The notes under the pieces were generated by a model that made no database searches, was not told the origin of the DNA, and saw only the letters and a program-made list of their open reading frames with translations. A stretch of 64,000 nt of DNA, from NCBI RefSeq assembly GCF_949987515.2, contig NC_082685.1:27048168-27112167 (forward strand), given 5' to 3'. Numbering within the stretch: position 1 is the first letter of the stretch; each line of letters opens with the position of its first letter. This document shows, piece by piece, positions 23,000 to 34,586 of the stretch. A program made the position numbers and the translations under genes. Origin of the DNA: Delphinus delphis. Taxonomy: Eukaryota > Chordata > Mammalia > Artiodactyla > Delphinidae.

Positions 23000-23790
23000 A
23001 AGGCTCAGTGATTGGTCCATCCACACAATGGAATACCGCTCAGAAATAAAAAGGACTGCACTATTTCTACATGCAACAACTCGGATAAATCTCAAAGGCA
23101 TTAGGCCAAGTGAAAAAGCCAGTTTCGAAACATTACTGTATCATTTCCTTTATATGACATTCTTTCTCTTTTTTTTTTGGCTGTGTTGGGTCTTCGCTGC
23201 TGCACGCGGGCTTTCTCTGGCTGCGGGGAGCAGGGAGGGGCTACTCTTCATTGCAATGCACAGGCTTCTTATTGCAGTGGCTTCTCTTGCTGTGGAACAC
23301 GGGCTCTAGGCGCGTGGGCTTCAGTAGTTGCAGCACATGGGCTCAGCAGCTGCGGCACACAGGCCCCAAAGCGTGTGGGCTTCAGTAGCTGTGGCACGTG
23401 GGCTCAGGAGTTGAGGCATACAGGCTTAGTTGCTCCGTGGCATGTGGGATCTTCCCGGACCAGGGCTCGAACCCATGTCCCCTGTATTGGCAGGCAGATT
23501 CTTAACTACTGCGCCACCAGGGAAGTCCCTATATGACATTCTTGAAAAGACAGAACTATAGAGATGGAGAACAGATTAGTAGTTGTTAGAGGTTTAGGGT
23601 GGGGAGAGGGTGTGACAATGAAGCAATAGTGTGAAGGGTGTTATTGGGGTTATGGGATTGTTTTGTATCCTGACTGTGCAGATAGTTATGCAAAATTACA
23701 CATCTACTAAAATTCACAGAACTGGATGCCAAAAAGTAAATTTTACTGTATAATATAAAATAAATATTTCATAAGATTTAAAAAAAGATT
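23000..23790 (+). mobile_element. L1 LINE 3' end, interrupted by a SINE
   Basis: The left part shows the end of ORF2 and the start of the 3' UTR: 'cacaatggaataccgctcag', then 'aataaaaaggactgcactat'. The right part (23544-23790) runs to an A-rich end near 23785 and includes 'gattgttttgtatcctgact'. It is an old, inactive copy split by the SINE at 23165-23529. Confidence 0.75.
23165..23529 (-). mobile_element. CHRL-like tRNA-derived SINE, reverse
   Basis: In reverse it begins with a T-tract and 'ggctgtgttgggtcttcgct', carries the repeated 'ggcttcagtagttg' modules of the long CHR form, and ends 'gcgccaccagggaagtcc'. The 14-base target-site duplication 'tatatgacattctt' is exact at 23151-23164 and 23530-23543. 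Confidence 0.92.
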
Positions 23791-23794
23791 CAGT

Positions 23795-24785
23795 GGTTTG
23801 ATCTCAGGAAAGATTGTTAATGAGGGTGTGCATGTGAGAGAGAGAGACATCTGGCTGAAAAGTGTTCTTGAAGGCTCTGGATGGAAGGTTGAGGTGTTTG
23901 GGTTTGGTCCCACTGGCACTGTTTTTTGAGTAGGGGAGTGGATAGGATCTGAGCTGTCTTTTAAGGACTCTTTGACAGAAGCCACACATAACACAGACCA
24001 AAGACCAAGGCAGGAGGTGGAGAGGAGACAGCAGGCAAGGCAGCCCCGTCAGGAGGTCTGGAGGACGGAGGGGGCTGGAGAAATGGTGTGAAGCCTTGTT
24101 TGGAAAAGACAGAGCTGAAGTTGATTTCATAAGCTTTGGACACTGAAAGGATGTGAAGGAGTGACAGACAGAGATGCTTTTGAGGTTGGGAGTGGGTCGA
24201 GAGGTGCTCATGGAAAGCAAGAGAGAACTTAGTTTGGGAATAGATTAAAAAGTCCTGTTATGCAGGATGAGTTTTCTGAGTTCCCACATTGTCCAAATGA
24301 AGATGTCTGGTGGGCAAGACCAGATGACAGGAGACAAGGTCAAGATGAACAGATCAGATTGAGAGGACTAAGGACAGGAAGAAAGAGTGAAATAGGGTAA
24401 AAGGATCAGCCAGATTCTCAACAGGAAACATGCTGCACTAAATTTGAGTAATTTGAGGAGGGTTTATTCACAAAAGGACTCATGACAAAGGTGTCAGTGA
24501 TGTGTAGAGAAAACACAAGGGAGAGTTCAGGACCTGGGCCAGAGCCGCAGAACTTTACATCCTACACTGGGAAGGGGAGGTCACTGGAACCCAGAAAACA
24601 AGAGGATGTGTGGAGCCAGACACCTTGAAAGCGACCACCTGTCCAGGCGACCTCCTGCTCTCTCCTACTCTGATCACCTGCGTCATCTCCCCATTGGCTG
24701 AAAACAGACCCTGGGAAACAAATGAAGTTTCCAGAAAAGCAACCGCAGCCCTTATTGTCAGGGAAGATGTTCACTAATTCCTCAG
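23795..24785. other. Unassigned non-coding stretch
   Basis: Purine-rich with L2-like words in places (for example near 23830-24180), but no secure assignment. No gene was recognised. Confidence 0.35.
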
Positions 24786-24789
24786 GAGA

Positions 24790-25255
24790 GAATGCTTTCT
24801 GGCTGTTTATTCCTTTATTCAATAACTTTTACTGGGTTTCTTTCTTATTACAAATGTAGGACATGTTCATTGTAGGAAAATTAGAAACTATAGACCAGCA
24901 AAAAGAAGAAATTAAAAATCATTAGGAGTCCCACTGCACAGACAAAATCGCTGTTTACAAAAATGCAATTTTTCTGGACTTTCCTGTTAAAATATATAGT
25001 GTAGATGTCTTTATAGGTTGGCACATATGCATAGATGTCATTTTGAACCGTTTCTTTTATATAAAGGCACCACAGTTTACCTAAATAACCCCCTTTAATA
25101 AAGATGTGGTTTGTGTCCTATATTCTCAACAACACTGCATCTCTGTAGCTAAATATTTATACCTCCTTAGGCTCAGTTCCTAGAAGTGGCATTGCTGAGG
25201 CAAAAGGTATATTCATTTAAAAAGATGTTGTGACATATTTTGGCATTAATTTAAA
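24790..25255 (-). repeat. Old LINE fragment (L1M-like)
   Basis: The order 'aggacatgttcattgtagga', 'aatcattaggagtcccactg', 'ctggactttcctgttaaaat', then 'cctagaagtggcattgctga' and 'ggcaaaaggtatattc' is that of a common ancient LINE 3' region. The exact family and strand are uncertain. Confidence 0.45.
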
Positions 25256-25269
25256 AAAGAGAATATAAT

Positions 25270-25865
25270 TTAAGGGTTCGAATGTGGATTTTTGGGCCAA
25301 ACCTGGTTTAGCCTCCTTAGTGAATCTGGGCAAATTACTTAATCTCTTTGGGCCTCAGTTTCCTCATTTGTAAAATGGGGGTGATGATGATAGTATGATC
25401 CTTACAAGTTTGCTGTGAGGATTCAGTGAATTATTATGACTATTTTAAAAATTTTGTTTATTTTTGGCTGCATTGGGTCTTCCTTCCTGTGCGCAGTCTT
25501 TTTCTCTAGTTGTGGCGAGCGGGGGCTACTCTTCATTCGGGTGCGCAGGCTTCTCATCACAGTGGCTTCTCTTGTCGCAGTGCACGGGGTCTAGGGCACG
25601 TGGGCTTCAGTAGTTGTGGCGCACGGGCTCAGGAGCTGCGGCCCACGGGCTCTAGAGCACAGGCTCAGTAGCTGTGGTGCATGGGCTTAGGTGTTCTGAG
25701 GCATGTGGGATCTTCCCAGACCAGGGCTCGAACCCGTGTCCCCTGCATTGGGAGGCGGATTCTTAACAACTGAGCCACCAGGGAAGTCCTCAGTGATTAT
25801 TGAGTGATGCATTTAGAATAGAGCCTGGGGCCTGGTAAGTATTCCTAACAAAGTTAGCTGTTATT
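25270..25865 (+). repeat. MIR SINE interrupted by a CHRL-like SINE
   Basis: The left half (25270-25440) has the MIR words 'ggcaaattacttaatctctt' and 'tttcctcatttgtaaaatgg'. The right half resumes at about 25790 with 'cagtgattattgagtg' and ends 'gttagctgttattattat', the MIR 3' end. The two parts rejoin in MIR order. Confidence 0.75.
25441..25789 (-). mobile_element. CHRL-like tRNA-derived SINE, reverse
   Basis: In reverse it reads from 'ggctgcattgggtcttcctt' through several 'gtgggcttcagtagttgtgg'-type modules to 'gccaccagggaagtcc'. Imperfect duplicated target text ('tcagtgaattatt' and 'tcagtgattatt') flanks it. Confidence 0.9.
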
Positions 25866-25869
25866 ATTA

Positions 25870-26440
25870 TCATCAGAAGTCTTCTTATGCAGGAGATATT
25901 GAGTGGCCCACTAAATGCAGAAATGCAGCTTTTTTCTTAAAGACCTTCAATACTAGCCCAGACACAGCGTTGCAGCACAAAGCCAGGCAGGCAGCTCTGA
26001 CAGGGCAGAATCAACATGACCCGAGAGCTCCAGGATGGCTTACCTGGGAATAACGAGTCTCTTCAATGCTCTTTCCTACATATCACTTCTTTAAGCTGAT
26101 ATTTGAGGAGCTGGAGCAGAGAATCCCTGGCCTTCCTTGCCAATTCCTGGATTTGTGATTTCTACATAGCTGACTAACGACAGGTCCATGCAGGTTCAAA
26201 GAGGGGCCAGCTTCGGCTGAGAGCAGAGTGGCCCAAACATCTGAGCCTCTCGGACAGAAGGACTCTCTCCCATTGTGAGATATGGCTTGGAGGCCATGTC
26301 AGCTCTTACTTTAGTCTCAAGAGTTCCCACCAGATTTATGAATCCTCCCCAACCTGTCCATACTGAGGCTGGAGGACAGGTAGAGAGGAGAAGTTGCTAG
26401 TTGTCTGCCAGGGGCTGACTCTCGGGGCTCCCAGGGGGTC
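25870..26440. other. Unassigned non-coding stretch
   Basis: No gene or named repeat was recognised. Confidence 0.4.
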
Positions 26441-26444
26441 TCCA

Positions 26445-26950
26445 AGGGCTTGCTGTCACTTTAAAATAAAGTCTGCACTTCTCATCCTGGCCTCCCGGGC
26501 CCCCTAATCAGGCTGTTTCTTTCCTTTTCTTTTTTTTTTTTGTGGTTCGCGGGCCTGTCACAGCTGTGGCCTCTCCCGTTGCAGAGCACAGGCTCCGGAT
26601 GCGCAGGCTCAACGGCCATGGCTCACGGGCCTAGCTGCTCTGCGGCATGTGGGATCTTCCCGGACCAGGGCACGAACCCGTGTCCCCTGCATCGGCAGGT
26701 GGACTCTCAACCACTGAGCCACCAGGGAAGCCCCAGGCTGTTTCTTGGTTCCTGGCCCAACTCCTCCTATCCCCCTCCACCTCTCCTCTCTAGCAACCTT
26801 CCACATGCCAAACCCATTCCGGCCTAAGAGCTTTGCAATGGCTGTTCCCTCTGTCTGGAATGCTGTTCCTCAAACTTCCCATGGATGACAACCTCATGCC
26901 ATAGAGATGTGACCTCCAAAGTGAGCCTTCCTTGATTACTTCCTCCTTGC
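26445..26950 (+). repeat. L2 LINE fragment interrupted by a CHR SINE
   Basis: Before the SINE: 'aaaataaagtctgcacttct' and 'catcctggcctcccgggccc'. After it: 'gagctttgcaatggctgttc', 'cctctgtctggaatgctgtt' and 'gtgagccttccttgattact', the usual L2 3' progression. Confidence 0.7.
26522..26733 (-). mobile_element. CHR-type short SINE, reverse
   Basis: In reverse it starts with a T-tract and 'tgtggttcgcgggcctgtca' and ends 'gagccaccagggaagccc'. The 13-base duplication 'caggctgtttctt' is present at 26509-26521 and 26734-26746. Confidence 0.92.
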
Positions 26951-26954
26951 CTTT

Positions 26955-27255
26955 ATCCATCCAACACGATTATCAAGAGCCTACTAAGTGTTAGGTATTT
27001 CTGGGCCCTGGGATGGAGAGACGGTCAATAGAAAAGCCCCTGATGGAGCTCATATTCCAGTGGGGACAGGCAGACAGCAACAGACAACATCTATGCCAGG
27101 AAATTACAGGGAGACACAAGTGCTCTGCAGAGAAATGAGGCCTGGCGGTAGGATGCTGAGCTCTGAGGCTGGGGTTGGACCAAGTGGTCAGAGGCTCTCT
27201 GAGAGGGTGACATTAATGCTGAAATTGCTCAAAAAAGAAGAAATTAGCCATGTTC
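26955..27255 (-). repeat. L2 LINE fragment, reverse
   Basis: It contains 'tatcaagagcctactaagtg', 'tgatggagctcatattccag' and 'gctctctgagagggtgacat'. It is head-to-head with the preceding + strand L2 fragment. Confidence 0.6.
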
Positions 27256-27264
27256 CTGGAGAGG

Positions 27265-27485
27265 CTAAAGCAGTAGTTCTTGATCTGGGAAATTTTGTCC
27301 CCCAGGGACCGTTTGGCGATGTCTGGGGACACTTTTGGTTGTCACAACTTGGGATGGTTGCTACTGGTACCTAGTAGGTAGGGGTGAGTGATACTGCTAA
27401 ACGTCACATAAGGCACAGGATAGGCCCCCATGACAGAGAATTCTCTCGCCCCAAATGTCATAGAGTTGAGGTTGAGAATCCTAGG
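27265..27485 (+). mobile_element. MER20 hAT-type DNA transposon, near full length
   Basis: The diagnostic MER20 order is clear: 'agtagttcttgatctgggaa', 'ttttgtcccccagggaccgt', 'ttggcgatgtctggggacac', 'ttttggttgtcacaacttgg', 'atgacagagaattctctcgc', and 'gaggttgagaatcc'. About 220 bases. MER20 copies are known to have been co-opted as enhancers in eutherian uterus; nothing here shows that for this copy. Confidence 0.85.
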
Positions 27486-27489
27486 CTAT

Positions 27490-29345
27490 GGGATTAGGGA
27501 TCCAAGAATGAGGAACCTCTGAGGGGAAATATGAGAAAGAGAGACACACAGTGAACAAGCAAATACATAAGTGGAATAATTAACAGTAAAATCCCTCCTC
27601 TTTCCAGTCCATCCCCTCACTCAGAAAAACAACGAACCAATGTCCACATGCGTTATCCCAATTAACAACCTTCATGTCTGCTCACAGAGAAAAAAATATG
27701 ACAGTAGATAACATATTACACTGAAATTCAGCTCAAGTGACAACATTTATGAATCATGGAAAAATACACAGAGACTGAGTTCATCCTTCAAAATTCATGC
27801 TACAAGTATTTGCTGAGCACCTACTACGTGTCAGACATTAGAGACCTTACCAACACATCGGAGAAACTCCTCCCCACTTCCACCTCTTCCTGTTTTTGCT
27901 GCACACAGAAGCAAGAAACAGCCAGAGTGAGAAAGCACGGGTAGATTCAACATATTTATTTATACTCCAAAGAATGCTCATTGAATTTCTGGTTGAAATG
28001 CTCAAGCCAATTTTGGTACAGAAGGGATAGCAAATAATAATTTTCTTCTTTCAAACACACACACACATTTTGTGTTTATAAGTTTGAAACCTGGATCCAT
28101 CCAATAACCAACATCTACACTTAATATTTAATATTGAATATGGACTCTTTTGGGAAAAACTGTCATTAGGTTGATTGCAGGTCTCACAGTAGGTTGGGAG
28201 ATATAAGGAGGGTCTATTATATATGACATATACACCTCAGTTCCCCCACCCATGCCTGGGGCAGACATTGCTAATTGATTGCAGCAGTCTTGACTGGATG
28301 TGCGGAATTCCGGACCCAGCCTTACAGTTCCTCCCAGTGCAGAGCTCTAGGCACTTGGAGCCAGCAGATCTTAGTTACCACGAGGATGAAACATCTTTGC
28401 CTTCTGGCTCTTTTTCGCCTTAGACCATTTATTCCGCATCCTCAACTGTGCAACTGTCTTTATAAAACCTCAGCTCAAGAGTGGTTGCGGATACATTAGA
28501 CAAGATCAGGGGAACATTCCGGATGAGTAAATGTTGCGGTTTGTTGGTTTTCCCACAGGAGAGAGAGGTGACTGTCTCTGAATTTGTTGATGGGTTTTGA
28601 CTCCTTCTTACTGTGAGGGCAGGTCCCAGGGGGAGGCTGGACCAGGGAGCTCAAGGGCACAGCCAGACCATTTTTATATATTTCTGTTTACAGAGTCACA
28701 TCCAAAGAGCTGGGCAACGCAGGAATGGGAGCCCTGGAGCTGAGGGCAGACCAGACATGAGGAATGAGCCAGGCCCTAGGACTAGACACTGAACGATGTG
28801 GAGACCCCCTCCCAATCTCCCCACCCCTTTTCAGGACCAGTTCCCAGTTCCTGCACAGGATGGTTCCCAACAGATGGTTCTCTCCCAAAGCCACCCAAGT
28901 AGGGCTAGAAACTTCCTTCCGTAGACCACTGCACTGCCTCTTCACCACCCTTTGTCCAGCTCAAACCGTCACCGTCCTTGTGCTTTAAATAAATTATTCC
29001 CTTGAAAGGGGCTCAGTCCCTCAGCCCCATCTCCTTCCTTCTATCTCTTTCTCATCGTTTCCCAGGCATAAGTACAAAGCAAAATAAAGGAAAACAAAAC
29101 ATCAAGAGGTTTTACTCCCCCAGGAAACTCTGAAACAGCTCAGATCTCTGCTTGCACTCAGACCCTGAAGACAAAGAAAATGAGGCTACAGAAAGACCAC
29201 TCGCATTGGTAATTCTGGACTGAGGTTGAGTAGCGAAAGTCCAGGAAGCGTCCACTGTCTGTCCCGCACACCACTCTCGCCTCATCCTCACTGGCCTCAG
29301 ACACACCCTCACTCATAAATTAATTATGGTCCAACCTGGCCTCAT
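27490..29345. other. Mostly unassigned non-coding stretch
   Basis: An L2-like 3' end in reverse is visible near 27775-27850 ('tgctgagcacctactacgtg'). The rest shows no gene, and the small (CA)n near 28055 is minor. Confidence 0.4.
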
Positions 29346-29349
29346 TCAT

Positions 29350-29560
29350 ATAATAATCACATAATGTCGGGTTATATTTGTGTGGTGCTTTTCAAATCTA
29401 TACAAATCCCTCATTTCGGTTAATTCCTTGATCTTCATGACACCCCGCAAAATAGCTCCTCTAGTGTTATTCCCCTTTCACAGAGGAGAAGACTGAGGTT
29501 CAGAGAAGTGAAGGGCCTTGCCCAGGAGAGAGACATGGGCAGGTATTTGGGATGTGAGTC
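29350..29560 (-). repeat. MIR-family SINE, reverse
   Basis: It contains 'ttcatgacaccccgcaaaat', 'cccctttcacagaggagaag', 'actgaggttcagagaagtga' and 'agggccttgcccagg', the reverse MIR3-like pattern. Confidence 0.65.
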
Positions 29561-29899
29561 CATCTCTTCTGACTTAGGGCCAGGAAGTCTTTTCTAGCAC
29601 AACACAGCTGCAGTGTAAGTGCTGTCACATTTTAATTGCATGTGGCTATGTTTAGAAAGGTTTCATTATGACAGGAAAGGACCCATTGGGTGCCTGTCAG
29701 GCCTGATTAATTTCAAAGTGTCCGTCACAACTCTGCCTTCTGACCCCCCGCCAGTAGGGTACTGAGGTACCCGGGTCAGCCTCCCTCTGCTGTGACCCTG
29801 CAGCCCTGAAGTAGCAAGGTGCTGCCCTGGCCCCCTCCCTGGTGCCCAAGCTGAACTCATGTGTAAGCCGCACACTCACATGTCTACCTACCCATCATT

Positions 29900-30290
29900 C
29901 CTTCATTCCTTCAGAAATCTTTATTGAGCACTTACTATGTGCCAGGTGCTGTTCTGCACTGGGGGAGAGCAGTGGGCAAAAGAGATAACAATTCCACTTG
30001 GTGCATTTTACATGTTAGTGGGCATGTGAGTAGGGGATGGTGGCGACAGAAAATAAGTGAAATACAGAGTATGTCAGATGGCAATAGGTGATGGGAGGAA
30101 AACAAAGCAGGGGGCATGGGGTGGCAGGTATTATGGGTTGGAGGAAAACAGAATAGGTTGGTCAGGGATGGTGTCACTGAGAAGGGGGTGCTTGAGCAGA
30201 GATGGGAAGGAGGGAGTTACGTCACTAGATGTGGGAAAAGCATTCCAGGCAGAGGGAACAGCTGGTACACAGGCCTTGAGGCGAGAGGGG
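29900..30290 (-). repeat. L2 LINE 3' portion, reverse
   Basis: It contains 'tattgagcacttactatgtg', 'ccaggtgctgttctgcactg', 'tcactgagaagggggtgctt', 'agcattccaggcagagggaa' and 'acaggccttgagg'. Confidence 0.75.
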
Positions 30291-30479
30291 AAGAGAAAAA
30301 GCAAGGAGCCTGTTGCGGACGCCAGCTCGCCCACTGCACCCCTAGAGGGAGCTACATGCCAGTGTTCTCTGTCCTCCACAGCAAGGATCTCCGGAAATGG
30401 CTTTCTTCCACGCTTGTTCAGTGATCTTGGGACAAATGTCCGGAAAGCAAATTTCTGGATCAAAGGGTTTGCAGAGTTT

Positions 30480-30790
30480 AAGTGGTAGCAGTCACTTTCT
30501 GAAGCCCTCTCTCACAGCATTTCCCCCTTTCCTTTCCACCACTCAGTGCATTTTGCTTAGAGCCAGATGAATCTTCCCCTGATGTTTTCCCTTCCGCTTC
30601 TTGAATGTTCAGAGACCTCGGTGGCTACCCCTTGCTCACAGGAAAGCCCCGGCATTCCAGGCTTCCTCCATCTGCCCCCACAGACTTCGGCCACATTTCC
30701 TGCTGCTGTTCCTAGCACAGAGCCTACTCACCTCTTCAGCACACATTGCCTGAGGGCCTTATGTGTGTCTGGCCCTGGAAAAACTGAAAG
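30480..30790 (+). repeat. L2-like LINE fragment
   Basis: Diverged L2 words: 'agcagtcactttctgaagcc' and 'tgcattttgcttagagccag', then 'gcacacattgcctgagggcc' near the end. Assignment is moderate. Confidence 0.35.
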
Positions 30791-30794
30791 ATTG

Positions 30795-31215
30795 AAAACT
30801 GAAGGACGTGAATCTGATGGGTAGGGTCACAAGTCAGTTAAACGGCACGTGGTGGACAATTAGAGGCTCAGTGGCCTGCCGTCCCTGATAGAGTCACACC
30901 TTACCTGTCAGCCACATACCCTTTATTTTCAGTGGACACAACACTGATTCATTCAACAAGCACTTATCAGCACCTGCTAGAGGCAGACTGTCTCCTAAGA
31001 GCCCGGGACCCCAGAATGGGAAAAGCTGGGCCCTGGCTCTGGTGTCATTCCCATCTCTCCCTCTGAATTCCTCTAACCCCGCTGGGATTCCACCTACACG
31101 TGAAGGCACCTTAATCGGCCCAGAGCCCAGTCAGCTGCCCCCTCTGACCTCCCTCAGCACTTGGTCTCTGCCTGCTGTTTGACACTTGGCATGAGTTTAT
31201 CAACACTGTCACTAA
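30795..31215. other. Unassigned non-coding stretch
   Basis: A short reverse L2-like piece ('attcattcaacaagcactta') lies near 30948. Otherwise nothing recognisable. Confidence 0.4.
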
Positions 31216-31218
31216 TCC

Positions 31219-31238
31219 TTTTTTTTTTTTTTTTTTTT
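31219..31238. repeat. poly-T tract
   Basis: Twenty T's at the left edge of an L2 fragment. Confidence 0.85.
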
Positions 31239-31239
31239 A

Positions 31240-31510
31240 ATATTTCAGTGTTTCATCTCTCCAGCTAGACTGAAGCTAAGAGAGGGCAGGGACTACATCT
31301 CATTTTAGATTTCTACAACCCTCTCTGTGTCTAATAGATTATCTGGCACATAGTACTTGCTAATTAAATATCGGTTTGTTGACGATATGATCATGCCTCA
31401 CCTCTGCTCAAAAAACACTTGTTAAAATCTAAATCCCCTAGCCTGGCACTCAAGACCCTTCCTTTAGGACTCCAGTAGACCCCACCTCCTCCAGGAAGTC
31501 TCCCAGGAAT
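31240..31510 (+). repeat. L2 LINE 3' end fragments
   Basis: The end signature 'agggcagggactacatctca', then 'ttatctggcacatagtactt', is followed by a second L2 piece with 'cacctctgctcaaaaaacac' and 'cctcctccaggaagtct'. Confidence 0.65.
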
Positions 31511-31540
31511 GCTTATCTCAGGTAGACTCAGAACCATTGC

Positions 31541-31595
31541 CATACACACATGCACACGTGTACATAGACACACAGACACAGACAGACAGACAGAC
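31541..31595. repeat. (CA)/(CAGA)n low-complexity repeat
   Basis: CA-rich text merges into five CAGA-type units. Confidence 0.75.
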
Positions 31596-31639
31596 ATTCC
31601 TCCTCTGCTCTCTTCTATCAGAACAGCTGCCTGCAAGGT

Positions 31640-31800
31640 GGGTGAGAACTTAGTCTTCAAAGTCACAACACCCCTGGGTTCTAACCCTGGCTCTGCCGCA
31701 ACTGGCTGTGTGGCGGTTCCCTCACCTCTTTGCGCCTCAGCTGCCTCATCTGTAAAATAGGCATCATAATCACCTCGGTGGAGGGCGATGCTGGGAGAAG
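31640..31800 (+). repeat. MIR SINE
   Basis: It contains 'cctgggttctaaccctggct', 'ctgccgcaactggctgtgtg' and 'tgcctcatctgtaaaatagg'. Confidence 0.8.
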
Positions 31801-31809
31801 AAGTGAGTA

Positions 31810-32765
31810 AATGCTGCCCAGAGCCAGCCCCACGGAGGGCACAGGAAATCAGTCTCATCCTCTCACTGGCCACATGGTGAGTCTGAGTGCTCCCTGAGGG
31901 CGGCCCGGAGCTGGCTCTGCTCATCCCTGAGTCACCAGTGCCTATCGAGGTCAGGGACAGAGAAGATGCCTCATTAACATTTGCTGGGTGGGTGACGGTG
32001 TACATTGCCTTGAGAGAAAGTCTGATAAATACAACTATCTGTCATCCCTGGACCACAGCACTAAAAGCCCATGGATAGGACATCGGTAAGAAGAATGAGA
32101 CCAAACTCAACAGTTGACTCTGTTTGGGGCGCTAGTTTACCACCTGCCAGACATCTTTGTGCAGCAGTGCTGAGCTAACCTCAACATCCTGCCGACAGAT
32201 TTCCTCAGATTCCTTTAGACTCCATTGGGTTCTTCCTTTCTATCCTCATTCGAATAACGTATATTTTCCCATTTTAATTTAATTTTCTCCCTTCCTCCCA
32301 AACCAGAGCACTTTGCCCGCAGACATATGGGCCACTGTTGCATTTATAGCATCTTTATTAATCCCTCCCAGACCTCTGGGCTCAGACAGCAGCCTGGGGA
32401 AACAATGTCAGTTCCCTTTCCACAGGGCTATTAAAATGTCTTTCTTTTAATTGGTCCAAAACAGAAGATGAGCTTAAAAAAAAAAAAAAAAGCCAGCTTT
32501 CTGTTTCCACCTCAGGGTGTAGGAAGGACATGTAGGTGCACCTGTGTTGCCGGTGGTGCCCTGTGTGAAGGATTCGGCCGACCTGCACAGGGCAGGCTGA
32601 CGAGGCAGGCTGGCTGGTGGGCTCATGGGCCCGCTGATGGTTTCTCTGGGATTCTGATGGTTACCTTGGAGCTTAGAACAAAAAATGTAAAATTGGATAA
32701 TACTGTGGGTTCAAAGTTGGCCACCAGCGAAACTAACATTTAGAAATGCTGGTTAGGTACCATGG
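31810..32765. other. Unassigned stretch including an AT-rich repeat-poor part (32190-32480)
   Basis: The 32190-32480 part contains TAATTTAATTTT-like and TTTATTAAT words with no repeat signature and is a candidate conserved non-coding element. A 17-base A-run lies near 32475. Confidence 0.35.
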
Positions 32766-32769
32766 CTAA

Positions 32770-32990
32770 TCCTTCAGATACTTACCACGCTCTTTGAGCA
32801 TTTCCTACGCTTTAGACACTGTTCTAAATGCTTTCTGGGCAACCAGCCCTCGACGCCTCACAACAACACGTTTGAGAAATATATTATTTTTTCCGTTTTT
32901 CAGGTGAAGGTATTGAGGCACAACGAGGGAACACAACTCAGCCAGATAACCTAGCTCCCAGCAGCAGATGGTCATGGCTGGTGCACGTGG
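32770..32990 (-). repeat. MIR SINE, reverse
   Basis: It contains 'tttgagcatttcctacgctt', 'tagacactgttctaaatgct', 'cctcacaacaacacgtttga' and 'caggtgaaggtattgaggca'. Confidence 0.65.
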
Positions 32991-32999
32991 GTCTTTTCT

Positions 33000-34585
33000 G
33001 GAACTGATGTAAGACCCCTTGTTCTTTGGGTAGAGGCCCGGGGACCTGGTGACAGGAGCACCGGGCGCCGGCACTCTCTTGGCTGGGAGTCCTTGCTCTA
33101 GGCATAACCTACCCAACACTGCATGGTGGCCCTGGTGGCAGAGAGGGGATCCGAACTCACACCGGCTCCGGATTCTGTGTGCACAACTCCTGTACAACCC
33201 TGCCTCTGCCGAGCTCGCTCGGGGCTCTTTTGCTCCTGCGTCACTGGAGCCGTGAGCAAACCGGGGGACGGAGACTGACTCGTTCTTGTAGGTTTGCTAA
33301 GAGCAACGGGGCAGGCAAGTTCATGCACACCTCGAGAACCCAGGTTCTAAATCCTGAGGGCAACTCTTTGGGGTCTCAAGATCCTAAAGGCAGGTCCTCG
33401 GAGAGTCTCCACATGGATTTGTGTGGGCTAGGAGCCTGTTCCCTGCCGAGGAGGGCACTGAATGATGCCGTCCAGTTTGAGATGTCAACTCCAGCAGACG
33501 ACACGGTGGAAAAGGAAAGGCATGGTCTTAAGCACCAGATGGACCAGAGTTTCCGTCCTGCTTCCCAATGCCTGGGTGAGCTGGGTGCGTTAGTAATACC
33601 GCTGAGTCTGAAATGAGCAGCTGTGATCGTTGGCTGCCTGGAACAGAGTCTACCCCCGCTCTGTTCCTCTACCTCTTCAGCTATGCGGGCAGCTCACACC
33701 TCCAAACCTACCTACCTCACCAGCCACCCCTTGTGCCCCCGCTCCCCAGGCCCGCAGGCCCTCACCTATGCGCCCAGGGCAGTGTGCGCTGTTAGTGAGG
33801 CCAGGCTCGCCCGCCTTCCAGAGCCCGGCTGCTCCAGGAGTGAAATGCTTCAGAGCAGTCAGACTCTCCCCCTAATGCCTTCATTTCTATTTAAATTTCT
33901 CACACACAGAGACCTACAGGCTGAACGAAGCTTCACTCTGCTTCTCTCTCTCTGTGTTCTCTTTTTTGTTTACAATGGAGACTTTTTGACAAGGGCTGCG
34001 GTGACAGCGGTGAATGCTTTCTTCAAGGAGCCATGGGGCATTGAAAATACAATTCTTCCTTTGCCCCAGTAAGAACTACCAAACCAGACCAAACCAAAAT
34101 GAAACATTTGGAATTTTACCACGTTTTCCTTGACTGGTCCACATTGCAGTTCCTGGGGTCACCACTAGGGACAAATGTAGTTCTGACAGGGCCTCTTCTA
34201 CTCTCGGAGTTTGGGCGCAGAATAATTCTGCTCACACCCTCGCTCCTATTGTGTTACATGACAAAGAGCTCATTCGGTCAGCTTTGGTCAAGAGCAGATT
34301 ACAGATGAGGGTCTGGCTGAGCCCTGCAGATGCCCTGAGGAATAATGAGTGAGCGCACAGCAAGTGACTCTCTCCCCGCAGTGGCCGCCTATTCAATGGA
34401 GGTCCCTCCAGCCGGTGACTCTTCCATAAGCAGCTGTCTGCCGGCCAATAATTCTAATCTCCTTCTGTTATCCAGTGACCCCCTTTCATCTAACAATTTC
34501 CTCCTCCAATTAATACCGTCCACCACTGACTACTGGGGGATTTCAAGATGACAATAACAACAAAATGACAGCAACAGCTAGCATC
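33000..34585. other. Unassigned non-coding stretch
   Basis: CpG-containing text at 33040-33270 and an AT-rich repeat-free part at 33860-34080. Open frames up to about 150 codons overlap on the same DNA and show no domain or splice-site support. Confidence 0.35.
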
Positions 34586-34586
34586 A

